From an uncultured Oscillospiraceae bacterium (GTDB taxonomy: Bacteria > Bacillota > Clostridia > Oscillospirales > Oscillospiraceae), in the NCBI GenBank assembly GCA_947625285.1, contig CANQNS010000014.1, forward strand, positions 1 to 59,599: a stretch of DNA of 59,599 bases, written 5' to 3'. Positions 18,013 to 25,783 of the stretch are shown here, piece by piece. The notes under the pieces are model-generated. The model did no database searches, had not been told where the DNA came from, and saw only the letters and a list, made by a program, of their open reading frames with translations. The first letter of the stretch is position 1, and the number at the start of each line of letters is the position of its first letter. Position numbers and translations under genes: made by a program.

Positions 18013-18865
18013 TTTCTTTCCCCTTTGTACGGTTGAAAAGACTCTTCAGCTTTCCGCCGCCCGGCTCCTCCGGCGGGAGCAGCTCCCGCAGGAGCAGATC
18101 CTCAAAGGTGTCCCGGGTCAGGTGGCGTTTCAAAAGGCCGTCCTGGGCCACGCTGATGCCGCCCGTCTCCTCCGAGACGATCACCACCAGCGCGTCAGAC
18201 CGCTCGCTCATGCCGATGCCCGCCCGGTGGCGCATGCCCAGGTCCCGGCTCAGGTTGGCGTTCTCGCTCAAAGGCAGCATACACCCCGCCGCGGCGAGCC
18301 GGCCGTCCTTGATGATCACCGCGCCGTCATGCAAGGGCGAGTTGTGGAAAAAGATGTTCTTCAAAAGCTCCGCCGTCACCACCGCGTCCACCGTGGTGCC
18401 GGAGGCCAAAGGCTCGTTCAGGCGGTTGTTCCGCTCGAACACGATCAGCGCGCCGGTACGGCTCTTGGACATATCCTCGCAGGCGTACACCGTCTGGCGG
18501 ATGGTCTTTTCTATGGACTGGCCGCCGATGTCCCGGCCAAAAAGGGACATGAAGCGATATGACCCCACCCGCTCCAGGGCCCGGCGTATCTCCGGCTGGA
18601 ACAGCACGATCACCGCCAGAACGCCGATCTCAAAGACCTGCCGCAGCAAAAAGCTGGTAACGGTCAGGTGCAGCATGGTGGACACGCCCAGCGCCAGCAG
18701 CAGCAGAAGGATGCCCTGGGCAAAGCGGACGGCGTTGGTGCGCCGGATGAAGGAGATCACCCCGTAGACCGCCACCGCCACGATCAGCACGTCCAGCACA
18801 TCCGACCAGCCCATGGAGAGGATGAGCCGCATGGAGTCGCTCAAGTTTGACAGAAAATTACTCAT
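18002..18865 (-). CDS. cdaA: Diadenylate cyclase CdaA (c-di-AMP synthase)
   Basis: A 287-residue membrane enzyme making c-di-AMP from two ATP. Three N-terminal membrane helices (within about residues 17-90) precede a DAC domain with the catalytic motifs LHDGAVII and GMRHRAGIG (DGA and RHR). The C-terminal tail is basic. Start ATG 18865 lies about 50 bases downstream of the predicted transcription start; its ribosome site is weak (GGCGGTG). As first gene of an 18-gene run, its promoter would drive much of the cell's core housekeeping set. Confidence 0.95.
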   Translation of the reverse strand: MSNFLSNLSDSMRLILSMGWSDVLDVLIVAVAVYGVISFIRRTNAVRFAQGILLLLLALGVSTMLHLTVTSFLLRQVFEIGVLAVIVLFQPEIRRALERVGSYRFMSLFGRDIGGQSIEKTIRQTVYACEDMSKSRTGALIVFERNNRLNEPLASGTTVDAVVTAELLKNIFFHNSPLHDGAVIIKDGRLAAAGCMLPLSENANLSRDLGMRHRAGIGMSERSDALVVIVSEETGGISVAQDGLLKRHLTRDTFEDLLLRELLPPEEPGGGKLKSLFNRTKGKENAE

Positions 18866-18922
18866 AACCAAGGCACCGCCACAGTCGTTCTTTTCAATGA
18901 ACCTACTCTTTGTCAACTTTGT

Positions 18923-18951
18923 ATTATATAACAAAACGCGGCCTTTGGCAA
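18923..18951 (-). promoter_or_regulatory. Strong sigma-A promoter of the cdaA-rsgA operon
   Basis: TTGCCA (18946-18951) and TATAAT (18923-18928), minus strand, are separated by 17 bases: one mismatch from the double consensus. The predicted start at about 18916 leaves a 50-base leader before cdaA ATG. No other comparably good promoter was noticed between here and rsgA. Confidence 0.8.
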
Positions 18952-18961
18952 CCACCGGCCG

Positions 18962-19003
18962 CATAAAAATAAGCGTCCCCGCCGGACCAGGTCCGGCGGG
19001 GAC
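18962..19003 (-). terminator. Intrinsic terminator after the cysteine desulfurase gene
   Basis: A 12-bp GC-rich stem (18975-18986 with 18992-19003, arm GTCCCCGCCGGA) with a 5-base loop is followed on the minus strand by a U-rich run (TTATTTTTATG, 18962-18972). It separates the desulfurase pair from the cdaA promoter a few bases downstream. Confidence 0.75.
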
Positions 19004-19011
19004 GACGCCTC

Positions 19012-20130
19012 TCACGCCAGGATATCGCCTACCGCCTCCGCAGCAGCGGCTACCTCCTGAAAAGTATTGAAGGGCGAGAAACTGAATCGGACCGTGCCCT
19101 GTTCCAGCGTGCCCGCCGTCTCATGGGCCAGCGGCGCGCAGTGGAGCCCGGCCCGCACGGCTATGCCCCGCCCGGCCAGCGCTTCCGCCGCCTCCTCGCA
19201 GTCCATGCCCTCCAGCTGGACGGACAGCACCCCCGCCTGGCAGGCGGGGTCCTCCGCCTTGAAAAGCCGCACCCTGTCCAGGCCCGCGAGCCTTTGGGAA
19301 AAGTCCTCCAGCAGCTGCCGCTCATGGTCCAGCACGGCGGCGCAGGTCCGGCCCTGCAGCCAGCGCACGCCGGCCAGCAGTCCCGCGATGCCCGGCACGT
19401 TATGGGTCCCCGGCTCCAACCGGTCCGGCAGAAACGCGGGCATCTCCGCCTGCTGGCTCACGGAGCCGGTCCCGCCGTAAAAAAGCGGCTCCACGTCCCC
19501 GTCCCGGCACAGCAGCACGCCGGTGCCCTGGGGCCCCATGAGCCCCTTGTGGCCGGGCATGGCGGCAAAGGCGCAGCCCAGCTTCTCAAAATCCAGCCCC
19601 ACGCTGCCGGCGGCCTGGGAGGCGTCCACGATCAGGGGCACGCCCTCCCGGCGGCACAGCGCGGCGATCTGCTCCACCGGGAGGATATAGCCGAACACGT
19701 TGGACACCTGGCAGCACACCGCCGCTTTCGCGCCCGGCAGTGCTTTTTGGAACGCCGCCACCGCGTCCTCCGGCCTAAAGAGCGGCGAGGCCGCCACCCG
19801 GATGTCCGCGCCGATGCCCCAAAGGGGCCGCCACACGGCGTTGTGTTCGTAGCCGGATATGACTACCCGGTCCCCCGGCTTTACCAGGCTGCGGATGGCG
19901 ATGTTGAGCCCGTGTGTCGCGCTGGAGGTGAAGATCACCTGTTCCAGCTCCCGCACGCAGAAAAGGTCCGCCAGGGCCATTCGGCAGTCCAGCACCGTGT
20001 CGGCGGCCAGCATGGCGCTTTCGTACCCGCCCCGGCCGGGGCTGGACATGGTCCGCATGGCCTCCGAAACGGCATAGCGCACCGCGGCGGGTTTTTGCAG
20101 GGTGGTGGCCGCGCTGTCCAGGTAGATCAT
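19012..20130 (-). CDS. Class V aminotransferase, cysteine desulfurase family
   Basis: A 372-residue PLP enzyme beginning MIYLDSAATTLQKP. The PLP-lysine motif is in MPGHKGLMGPQGTGVL, and TSSATHGLNIAI is the cofactor-phosphate loop. The protein resembles the subfamily (TIGR01977-like) found in anaerobes near selenium-dependent molybdenum enzymes, rather than housekeeping IscS/SufS. The start overlaps the stop of the DUF3343 gene (ATGA), strongly suggesting a desulfurase/selenocysteine lyase with a small partner carrier. Selenium versus sulfur use cannot be told from sequence. Confidence 0.9.
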   Translation of the reverse strand: MIYLDSAATTLQKPAAVRYAVSEAMRTMSSPGRGGYESAMLAADTVLDCRMALADLFCVRELEQVIFTSSATHGLNIAIRSLVKPGDRVVISGYEHNAVWRPLWGIGADIRVAASPLFRPEDAVAAFQKALPGAKAAVCCQVSNVFGYILPVEQIAALCRREGVPLIVDASQAAGSVGLDFEKLGCAFAAMPGHKGLMGPQGTGVLLCRDGDVEPLFYGGTGSVSQQAEMPAFLPDRLEPGTHNVPGIAGLLAGVRWLQGRTCAAVLDHERQLLEDFSQRLAGLDRVRLFKAEDPACQAGVLSVQLEGMDCEEAAEALAGRGIAVRAGLHCAPLAHETAGTLEQGTVRFSFSPFNTFQEVAAAAEAVGDILA

Positions 20131-20375
20131 CGCTCCACCTCCAACGTCCCGTCGGGATTGCGCAGGATCGTCCGCTCCGGGCTCAGGCCCGCCGACGTGA
20201 GGATGCCCACGGCCATATCCCGGTGCCGGGCGGCCACGATCACGCAGTAGGCGCAGCCCTTCGTGGCGGCGGCCTTGGGTACACGGGAGACCGTTCCCGT
20301 AATGCCCGCCCGCTCCAGGACCCGCGCCGCCCGCTGGGCATAGGTCAGGCTTCGGAATGTCAGTAAAAATTGCAT
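20127..20375 (-). CDS. DUF3343 putative Se/S carrier-like protein
   Basis: An 82-residue protein beginning MQFLLTFRSLTYAQRA, with the expected TKGCAYCVIV segment, where the conserved cysteine region of DUF3343 lies; here it forms a C-x-x-C. Pfam describes the family as Se/S carrier-like. Start ATG 20375 has an ideal GGAGG 7 bases upstream; a longer frame start is discarded. It ends inside the start codon of the cysteine desulfurase gene, so the two are translated together. Confidence 0.85.
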   Translation of the reverse strand: MQFLLTFRSLTYAQRAARVLERAGITGTVSRVPKAAATKGCAYCVIVAARHRDMAVGILTSAGLSPERTILRNPDGTLEVER

Positions 20376-20405
20376 AAAATGTCCTCCCGCGAATGGATGC
20401 AAGCC

Positions 20406-20436
20406 ATTGTATGCGGGAGGCGCGTGATTTGGTCAA
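20406..20436 (-). promoter_or_regulatory. Possible promoter for DUF3343-desulfurase pair
   Basis: TTGACC (20431-20436) and TACAAT (20406-20411) on the minus strand are good boxes but lie 19 bases apart, longer than the optimal 17. It lies in the 76-base gap after ispF, where I see no clear terminator. Transcription from the ispDF promoter is an alternative. Confidence 0.3.
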
Positions 20437-20451
20437 CGGGCCAGGCGGGTC

Positions 20452-20919
20452 TTATCGCAGAAGGACCACCGCATGGCAGCTGATGCCCTCGCCGGAGCCG
20501 GTGAAGCCCATTTTCTCCTCCGTGGTGGCCTTGACGCTGACGCAGGCCAGGTCCACGCTCAGGTCCGCCGCGATGTTCCGGCGCATCTGGTCCAGATACG
20601 GGGCCAGCTTGGGCCGCTGGGCGATGATGGTCACGTCGCAGTTCTCCACGGCATATCCCGCCTCCGATGCGGCCTTGACTGCGGCGCGCAGGATGATCCG
20701 GCTGTCGATGCCCTCCGTGTCCGGGTCGCTGTCCGGGAAAAGATGGCCGATGTCCCCCAGCGCCGCCGCGCCCAGGATGGCGTCCGCCAGCGCGTGCAGG
20801 GCCGCGTCCGCGTCCGAGTGGCCCAAAAGGCCCTTTTCAAAGGGTATCTCCACCCCGCCCAGTATGAGCTTCCGGCCCTCCGCGAGCCGGTGGGCGTCGT
20901 AACCGTGTCCTATCCTCAT
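20452..20919 (-). CDS. ispF: 2-C-methyl-D-erythritol 2,4-cyclodiphosphate synthase
   Basis: A MEP-pathway enzyme that cyclises CDP-ME-2-phosphate. The 155-residue protein begins [12 protein letters not shown] with the zinc-binding Asp/His, followed by [27 protein letters not shown] and the C-terminal [15 protein letters not shown]. The start overlaps ispD's stop by ATGA. A third MEP enzyme, IspH, is encoded in this window as part of a fusion. Confidence 0.97.
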   Translation of the reverse strand: MRIGHGYDAHRLAEGRKLILGGVEIPFEKGLLGHSDADAALHALADAILGAAALGDIGHLFPDSDPDTEGIDSRIILRAAVKAASEAGYAVENCDVTIIAQRPKLAPYLDQMRRNIAADLSVDLACVSVKATTEEKMGFTGSGEGISCHAVVLLR

Positions 20920-21638
20920 GGGTCGCTCCTCTCCGCCAGGATCAGTTCAGCGATCTTCAGATCCAGCGGCGTCGTTATCTTGATATTCTCCTCGCTGCCG
21001 GGAGAAAGGTATACCCGCCCGCCGACGCGCTCCACGGCCAGGCAGTCGTCCGTCACGTCCGGGGCGTTCTCCGCCGCGTCCAGCAGCGCTGCGCGGATCA
21101 GGTCCGCCTGGAAACACTGTGGCGTCTGGGCGGCGAAAAGGCCCGCCCTGTCCGGCGTGCCGGTCACCACGCCCTCCGTCGCCGCCTTCACCGTGTCCCG
21201 CACGGGGACCGCCGGCAGCGCGGCGGTGTGCCGGTAGGCGGTCCAGAGCGCGTCCGTGATGATCTTCTCCGTCACCAGGGGCCTGGCCCCATCGTGGATG
21301 GCGATGAGCTCCGCCTCCGGCGGCACGGCCAGCACCCCCGCCAGACAGGACCGGGTCCGGGTGTCGCCCCCGGCGGCGACGGCCGTCAGCTTGGATATGC
21401 CGTATTGCTTCGCCAGGGCCTTCACGTCCTCGACGGCGTCCCTCCGGGCGGCCACGACGATGGCCCGCACCGCCTGGGCCCGTTCAAAGGCCAGCATGGT
21501 CCGGACCAGCACCGGCATACCGCCCAGGTCCGCCATCAGCTTGTCACCGCCGAAGCGTCTGCCGGAGCCGCCGGCCACGATCACCGCCGCCGCCCAGGGC
21601 AGGCGCAGCTTCTTCAATTTATCCGATCCTTTATCCAT
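20916..21638 (-). CDS. ispD: 2-C-methyl-D-erythritol 4-phosphate cytidylyltransferase
   Basis: Joins MEP to CTP. The 240-residue protein has the nucleotide-binding motif [15 protein letters not shown] preceded by a 14-residue extension, and the substrate-site motifs HDGARPLV and CFQADLI. The frame opens with [11 protein letters not shown]; an alternative internal start nearer the motif is not excluded. It is first in an ispD-ispF pair with a promoter upstream, divergent from the SpoVB-like gene. Confidence 0.95.
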   Translation of the reverse strand: MDKGSDKLKKLRLPWAAAVIVAGGSGRRFGGDKLMADLGGMPVLVRTMLAFERAQAVRAIVVAARRDAVEDVKALAKQYGISKLTAVAAGGDTRTRSCLAGVLAVPPEAELIAIHDGARPLVTEKIITDALWTAYRHTAALPAVPVRDTVKAATEGVVTGTPDRAGLFAAQTPQCFQADLIRAALLDAAENAPDVTDDCLAVERVGGRVYLSPGSEENIKITTPLDLKIAELILAERSDP

Positions 21639-21679
21639 AGCCGCCTCAACATAAGATAGGTCTTTGTCCCATATATTGG

Positions 21680-21708
21680 ATTATACCCGCTTTGGGTGTA
21701 TTACGCAA
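21680..21708 (-). promoter_or_regulatory. Promoter for ispD-ispF
   Basis: Minus strand: TTGCGT (21703-21708), 17 bases, perfect TATAAT (21680-21685). The predicted start is about 35 bases before the ispD ATG. It lies in the 89-base gap shared with the divergent plus-strand gene, whose own promoter is not obvious. Confidence 0.55.
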
Positions 21709-21727
21709 GTGCATGGGAGGCGTTAGC

Positions 21728-23227
21728 TTGCTGCGGGATAAGACCCTTGCGCTCAATACGGCTCTGCTCACCGCCTCGGGCCTGGCGATGCGGTTCGTGG
21801 GGATGGTCTGGCAGATCTGGCTGGTGGGCCGCATCGGCGAGGCCGGCATCGGCCTTTTCCAGCTGGTGCTGAGCGTGAACGCTCTGGCGGTGACGGTAGC
21901 CATGTCCGGCAGCCGCTACGCCGTCACCAGGCTGGTCTCGGAGGAACGGGGCCTTGGCCGGACCGGCGGCGCGGCCCAGGCATTGGGCGAGTGTATGCTC
22001 TACGGTCTGTTTTTTGGCCTGGCCGCGGGGCTGATGCTGCTTTTCGCGGCGGAGCCGCTGGGCTTTCTCTGGCTGGAGGACGCCCGGACGGTGCGGCCGC
22101 TCATGCTCCTGGCCCTGACTATGCCCCTCACGGGCATAGACTCCGTCATGAACGGGTACTTCACCGCCGTGAGCCGGGTCTGGAAGAGCGTGAGCGTGTC
22201 CGTGTGCCAGCAGCTTGCCACCATCGCCGTCACCGCCCTGCTGCTGCTGGCGGCGCCCGAGGCCGATCTGGAGTCTGCGGTCGCCATCATCACAGGCGGC
22301 TCTCTCATCGGTGAGGTCCTGGGCGTGACGGCGCTGACCGTGGTATACCTGGCCGACCGGCGAAGATATGGCATCCGCCGGGACAGGCGCGCCGGCAGTC
22401 TGCCCGGCATGGGCGGACGGCTGCTGCGCCTGGCGCTGCCCCTGGCGGCGGCGTCCTACGCCCGGAGCGGCCTGTCCACCCTGCAGCATCTGCTGGTACC
22501 CAGAGGGCTCCGCGCCGCCGGCATGACCCCGGACGCGGCCCTGGCCGGCTATGGGATCGTCCACGGCATGGCCCTGCCGGTGGTGCTGTTCCCCTCCTGC
22601 CTGATGATGGCGGTGGCGGAGCTGATCGTGCCCAAGCTCACCGAGCGGCAGATGCAGGGCCGGACGGACAGCATCCGCCGGGTGACGGAGGACGTGCTCT
22701 ATAAAAGCCTGCTCTTCTGCGCCATCACCGCAAGCCTTCTGGCGGGCCTGGGCGACAGCCTGGGCCTGGCCCTGTACGGCTCCCGGGAGGCGGGACGGTA
22801 CATACAGATACTGGCCCTGATCGTGCCGGTGATGTATCTGGACACGGCGGCGGACGGGTGTCTGAAGGGCCTGGGCGAGATGATGTTCTGTATGTATGTG
22901 AACATCGCGGACGTGGGGCTTTCCGCGCTGATGGTCTGGCAGCTTCTGCCCCGGTGGGGGCTGGGGGCCTATGTGTTCGTCATATGCTTTACGGAGAGCT
23001 TCAACTTCGCTCTGAGCTTCTGGCGGCTGAAAAAAATATCCGGCTGCGCCATAGCCCCGCGCCAGGCGGCGCGGGCGGTGGGCTGGGCCATGGCCTGCGG
23101 GGCGTTCGCCCGGCTCCTGGGGCAGTACACCGGCGCGGACGGCAGCCCGGCCGCCCTGGTCCTTTCCATGATCGGCGGGCTGGGCCTTTACTGCTTCGCC
23201 ATGCGCCGGAACATAAGTATCCTTTGA
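21728..23227 (+). CDS. SpoVB-like MVF/MATE-type polysaccharide (lipid II-like) flippase
   Basis: A 499-residue membrane protein with about 12-14 hydrophobic segments. The N-terminal motif (MRFVGMVWQIWLVGRIGEAG then LFQLVLSV) is typical of SpoVB/oligosaccharide flippases, which move undecaprenyl-linked precursors across the membrane, in SpoVB for the spore cortex. Start is TTG 21728 with GGGAGG 7 bases upstream; an ATG 12 codons earlier is less likely because the ribosome site falls after it. It stands divergent from ispD and upstream of the CoaX-like gene. Substrate is inferred only. Confidence 0.8.
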   Translation: MLRDKTLALNTALLTASGLAMRFVGMVWQIWLVGRIGEAGIGLFQLVLSVNALAVTVAMSGSRYAVTRLVSEERGLGRTGGAAQALGECMLYGLFFGLAAGLMLLFAAEPLGFLWLEDARTVRPLMLLALTMPLTGIDSVMNGYFTAVSRVWKSVSVSVCQQLATIAVTALLLLAAPEADLESAVAIITGGSLIGEVLGVTALTVVYLADRRRYGIRRDRRAGSLPGMGGRLLRLALPLAAASYARSGLSTLQHLLVPRGLRAAGMTPDAALAGYGIVHGMALPVVLFPSCLMMAVAELIVPKLTERQMQGRTDSIRRVTEDVLYKSLLFCAITASLLAGLGDSLGLALYGSREAGRYIQILALIVPVMYLDTAADGCLKGLGEMMFCMYVNIADVGLSALMVWQLLPRWGLGAYVFVICFTESFNFALSFWRLKKISGCAIAPRQAARAVGWAMACGAFARLLGQYTGADGSPAALVLSMIGGLGLYCFAMRRNISIL

Positions 23228-23274
23228 CAGCGGCGCGGATATTTGGTATCCTTGTGGCCGGGAAGTGATGAACA

Positions 23275-24048
23275 ATGTTATTGACCGTCGATCTTTCAAA
23301 CTCCCGGATCACCATGGCGGGCGCGGTGGACGGACAGGTGCAGTTCTCCTGCCAGATGGCCACCGTCAAGACCCGCACGGCGGACGAGTACGCCGCGCTG
23401 ATGCGGCTTCTGCTGGAGCAGCAAAACACGGACTGCCGCGCTCTGGAGGGCTGCATCCTCTCCTCCGTGGTGCCGGAGCTGACGCTGGTGCTGCGCCGGG
23501 CCCTGGAGCTTCTGACGGGCCTTGTGCCCATGGTGGTGGGCCCCGGCGTCAAGACCGGGCTCAACATCCGCCTGGACGACCCCTCCGAGCTGGGCAGCGA
23601 CTTCGTAGCCGCCGCCGTGGCGGCCCAGGCGGCCTACCCCCTGCCGGTCATCACGGTGGATATGGACACGGCCATCGGCCTGGGCGTCACGGACGCCGGC
23701 GGCTGCTATATCGGCGGGGCCATCGCCCCCGGCGTCATGATCTCCTCCGCCGCGCTCACCAGCCGGGCCTCCCTGCTGCATAACGTGGTGCCCAACGCGC
23801 CAGGCCATATCATCTGCAAGAACACCGACGAGAGCATGCGCTCCGGCATCATCTACGGCACCGCCGCCATGCTGGACGGGCTTTTGGCCGGCATGGAGGA
23901 GGAACTGGGCCAGACCGCCACTGTCGTAGCCACCGGGGCCTGGGCGGAGGCCGTGATCCCCCACTGCCGCCGCCGGGACATACACATCGACCGGGACCTG
24001 ATCCACCGGGGCCTGTGGCTCATCTGGAAGAAAAACCAAAAACGGTAA
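23275..24048 (+). CDS. Type III pantothenate kinase-like protein (CoaX), with degraded motifs
   Basis: A 257-residue member of the CoaX fold (pantothenate to 4'-phosphopantothenate in CoA synthesis). The overall pattern is kept: VGPGVKTGLNIRLDDPSELGSD, GGAIAPGVMISSAALTSRAS and IIYGTAAMLDG. The phosphate-binding motifs are altered: DxGNT reads DLSNS (residues 6-10), the second phosphate motif DxGTATT reads DMDTAIG, and GADR reads GSDF. It may be a catalytically weak or repurposed paralogue. It follows the flippase gene by 47 bases and is closed by a strong hairpin. The gene symbol is withheld for that reason. Confidence 0.8.
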   Translation: MLLTVDLSNSRITMAGAVDGQVQFSCQMATVKTRTADEYAALMRLLLEQQNTDCRALEGCILSSVVPELTLVLRRALELLTGLVPMVVGPGVKTGLNIRLDDPSELGSDFVAAAVAAQAAYPLPVITVDMDTAIGLGVTDAGGCYIGGAIAPGVMISSAALTSRASLLHNVVPNAPGHIICKNTDESMRSGIIYGTAAMLDGLLAGMEEELGQTATVVATGAWAEAVIPHCRRRDIHIDRDLIHRGLWLIWKKNQKR

Positions 24049-24054
24049 ACACAC

Positions 24055-24085
24055 GATCCCCTCTCCCACCCCGGGAGAGGGGATC
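24055..24085. terminator. Hairpin between convergent genes
   Basis: A 13-bp perfect inverted repeat (arm GATCCCCTCTCCC, 24055-24067, pairing with GGGAGAGGGGATC, 24073-24085) with a short loop lies between the plus-strand CoaX-like gene and the minus-strand ROK-like gene. No long U-run follows on either side, so efficiency is uncertain, but its position suggests a two-way terminator. Confidence 0.6.
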
Positions 24086-24097
24086 ATTATGCTCTCC

Positions 24098-25735
24098 TCA
24101 GTCCGCCCGCATGAGGCCGAAGTAGACGGCCCCCACCGCCTGGCCGAACTGGGCGGCGGTAACGTCCGTCCGGCGGCTCAGCGCGGCCATCAGGGGCGAG
24201 CGCGCCATATCCCTGTCTGCCGCCAGAAGCTCCACCTCCGGCGCGACGCTGGCGCAGCCCGCCCGCAAAAGCGCAAAGCAGGCCGGCTCCATGATGAAGC
24301 GGCCAAACAGGGTCCGGGTCCGCGTGGCGGGCCGCAGCAGCCGGTCCATCTCCCGGCTGACCCGGCCAAGATGGGCTCCAATGTCGAAAAAGACGCGCTT
24401 TGCCGCGCTGTCGCCATCCCGGGCCGCCGCCATCAGCCGGGCCAGACAGGGCTTTCGCATATCCGGCTGCCGGAGCAGCGCGAGCGTATCCCCCCGGCGG
24501 ACCGTGAAGCCCTCCAGCAGCGACGGCTCATACTTCTGCGCCAGCCGAAACGCCGCGGACTGGCCCATGTACCGCCTCGCCCCCGGCAGGCCGGAATTTT
24601 CATTCACCACGCTGCGCAGGTCCTCCGGCGGAAGTCTCCGGCTCACCCCGCTGCCCAGATCCAGCAGCAGGTCATAAAGCTCCATGGGCGCGCCGGGTAT
24701 GGTCCCGTCCGGCTCCAGCCAGCCGGTGCCCAGGTCCGTGCCCAGGGAGTGAGCGACCACGCCGCCGGACAGGTCCCCGCCCCGGCCGGCGCAGACAGCC
24801 TCCACCGCCGCCGTGAAGGCGGCCATGTGCCCGTCGTTGACGATGCGCACCGGCGCGTCCTCCCTGCAGAATACCCGCAGCCGGTCCGCCAGGGCGGTGA
24901 TCTTGGCAAACTCACCCTCATAGTCGGCGCAGGCCAGGCGCATTCCCTGGGTCTTGGGAGTCTCGCCCCCCACCACCCGGTCCCGGATCACCACGTCCGG
25001 GAACGCCACGCCCAGGCCGTCCAGCTTCCCGCCGGGAACGGTCTCGTCGATGGCAGCGCCGATAAAGCGCAGTATGGGGTCCAGGATGCCCTCCGCCGTG
25101 GGGCTCCCAGCGGGGTCCCAGTCCATGACCCGGACCGCCGCCAGCGCGCCGTTCCGGGCCAGAGCCAGCTTGATATCCGTGCCGCCGATGTCCACGCCGC
25201 ACAGAAGCCCCCGCCGACTCCGCTCCACCGCCTCCGCGATCCGCTCCGCAAGCAGCGGCGGACGCCGGGGCGGGTCCGGCGCGGGGACGTACTCCGACAG
25301 GTCGCCCAGCGTGAAGCTGAACCGTCCCCCGCCGAAGGCCCGGCAGAGCCGATCCGCCTCGTTGATGGTCTTGCCCAGGCCCGTGCGCCGGGGCGCGTCC
25401 ACCTGAAAGGCCTCCGGCAGCTCCTCCAGCAGCTCCCGGACGGGTCCGTCCCGCCTGTCGCAGAAAAGCTCCATCCGCCGGCCGCTGTGGACAGACAGGA
25501 CATTGAAAACACTCGCCTGTAGGTATTCCGCGGCAAACCGCCGCTGGGCCGGGGTCTCCCACCGGGGCAGCGGGACCGAAAAATCCCGGCAGCCCCCGTC
25601 AAAAAGCCATGTGCGTACGATCACGTCCGCCCGGTCCGGCATGGCCGCGCAAGCGCGGCGCACGTCGTCTATCCAGACCGGCTCGTCTTTTTCAGCTGCC
25701 CTAAGCCAGCCCTCCAGGATGTTGGTACTGTCCAT
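24098..25735 (-). CDS. ROK-like ASKHA sugar kinase-type protein with a long N-terminal domain
   Basis: A 545-residue protein. An N-terminal region of about 178 residues has no motif I recognise. It is followed by an ASKHA ATPase domain: phosphate-1 motif CGVDIGGTDIKLAL (about 180-193), a hinge-like RIVNDGHMAAFTAA with the catalytic-type Asp, and HSLGTDLGTGWLEPDG. The zinc-binding Cys motif of ordinary ROK proteins is not visible. Start ATG 25735 is chosen because GGTGA lies 5 bases upstream. It lies directly after a terminator closing the ABC-transporter operon and has no clear promoter. A sugar or sugar-acid kinase is one guess; function unknown. Confidence 0.7.
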   Translation of the reverse strand: MDSTNILEGWLRAAEKDEPVWIDDVRRACAAMPDRADVIVRTWLFDGGCRDFSVPLPRWETPAQRRFAAEYLQASVFNVLSVHSGRRMELFCDRRDGPVRELLEELPEAFQVDAPRRTGLGKTINEADRLCRAFGGGRFSFTLGDLSEYVPAPDPPRRPPLLAERIAEAVERSRRGLLCGVDIGGTDIKLALARNGALAAVRVMDWDPAGSPTAEGILDPILRFIGAAIDETVPGGKLDGLGVAFPDVVIRDRVVGGETPKTQGMRLACADYEGEFAKITALADRLRVFCREDAPVRIVNDGHMAAFTAAVEAVCAGRGGDLSGGVVAHSLGTDLGTGWLEPDGTIPGAPMELYDLLLDLGSGVSRRLPPEDLRSVVNENSGLPGARRYMGQSAAFRLAQKYEPSLLEGFTVRRGDTLALLRQPDMRKPCLARLMAAARDGDSAAKRVFFDIGAHLGRVSREMDRLLRPATRTRTLFGRFIMEPACFALLRAGCASVAPEVELLAADRDMARSPLMAALSRRTDVTAAQFGQAVGAVYFGLMRAD

Positions 25736-25745
25736 AGCGTTCACC

Positions 25746-25775
25746 AAAAAGGGGAGCCGCCTTTTGAGCGGCTCC
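25746..25775 (-). terminator. Intrinsic terminator after the ABC ATPase gene
   Basis: On the minus strand GGAGCCGC (25775-25768) and GCGGCTCC (25760-25753) form an 8-bp stem around a 7-base loop, followed by CCTTTTT. It starts about 10 bases after the ATPase stop and ends about 10 bases before the ROK-like ATG. Confidence 0.8.
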
Positions 25776-25783
25776 TTGTGTTT

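Noticed and set aside
20376-20451. Search for a terminator between ispF and DUF3343
   Set aside because: No convincing stem with U-run was found; the gap holds only a marginal promoter.
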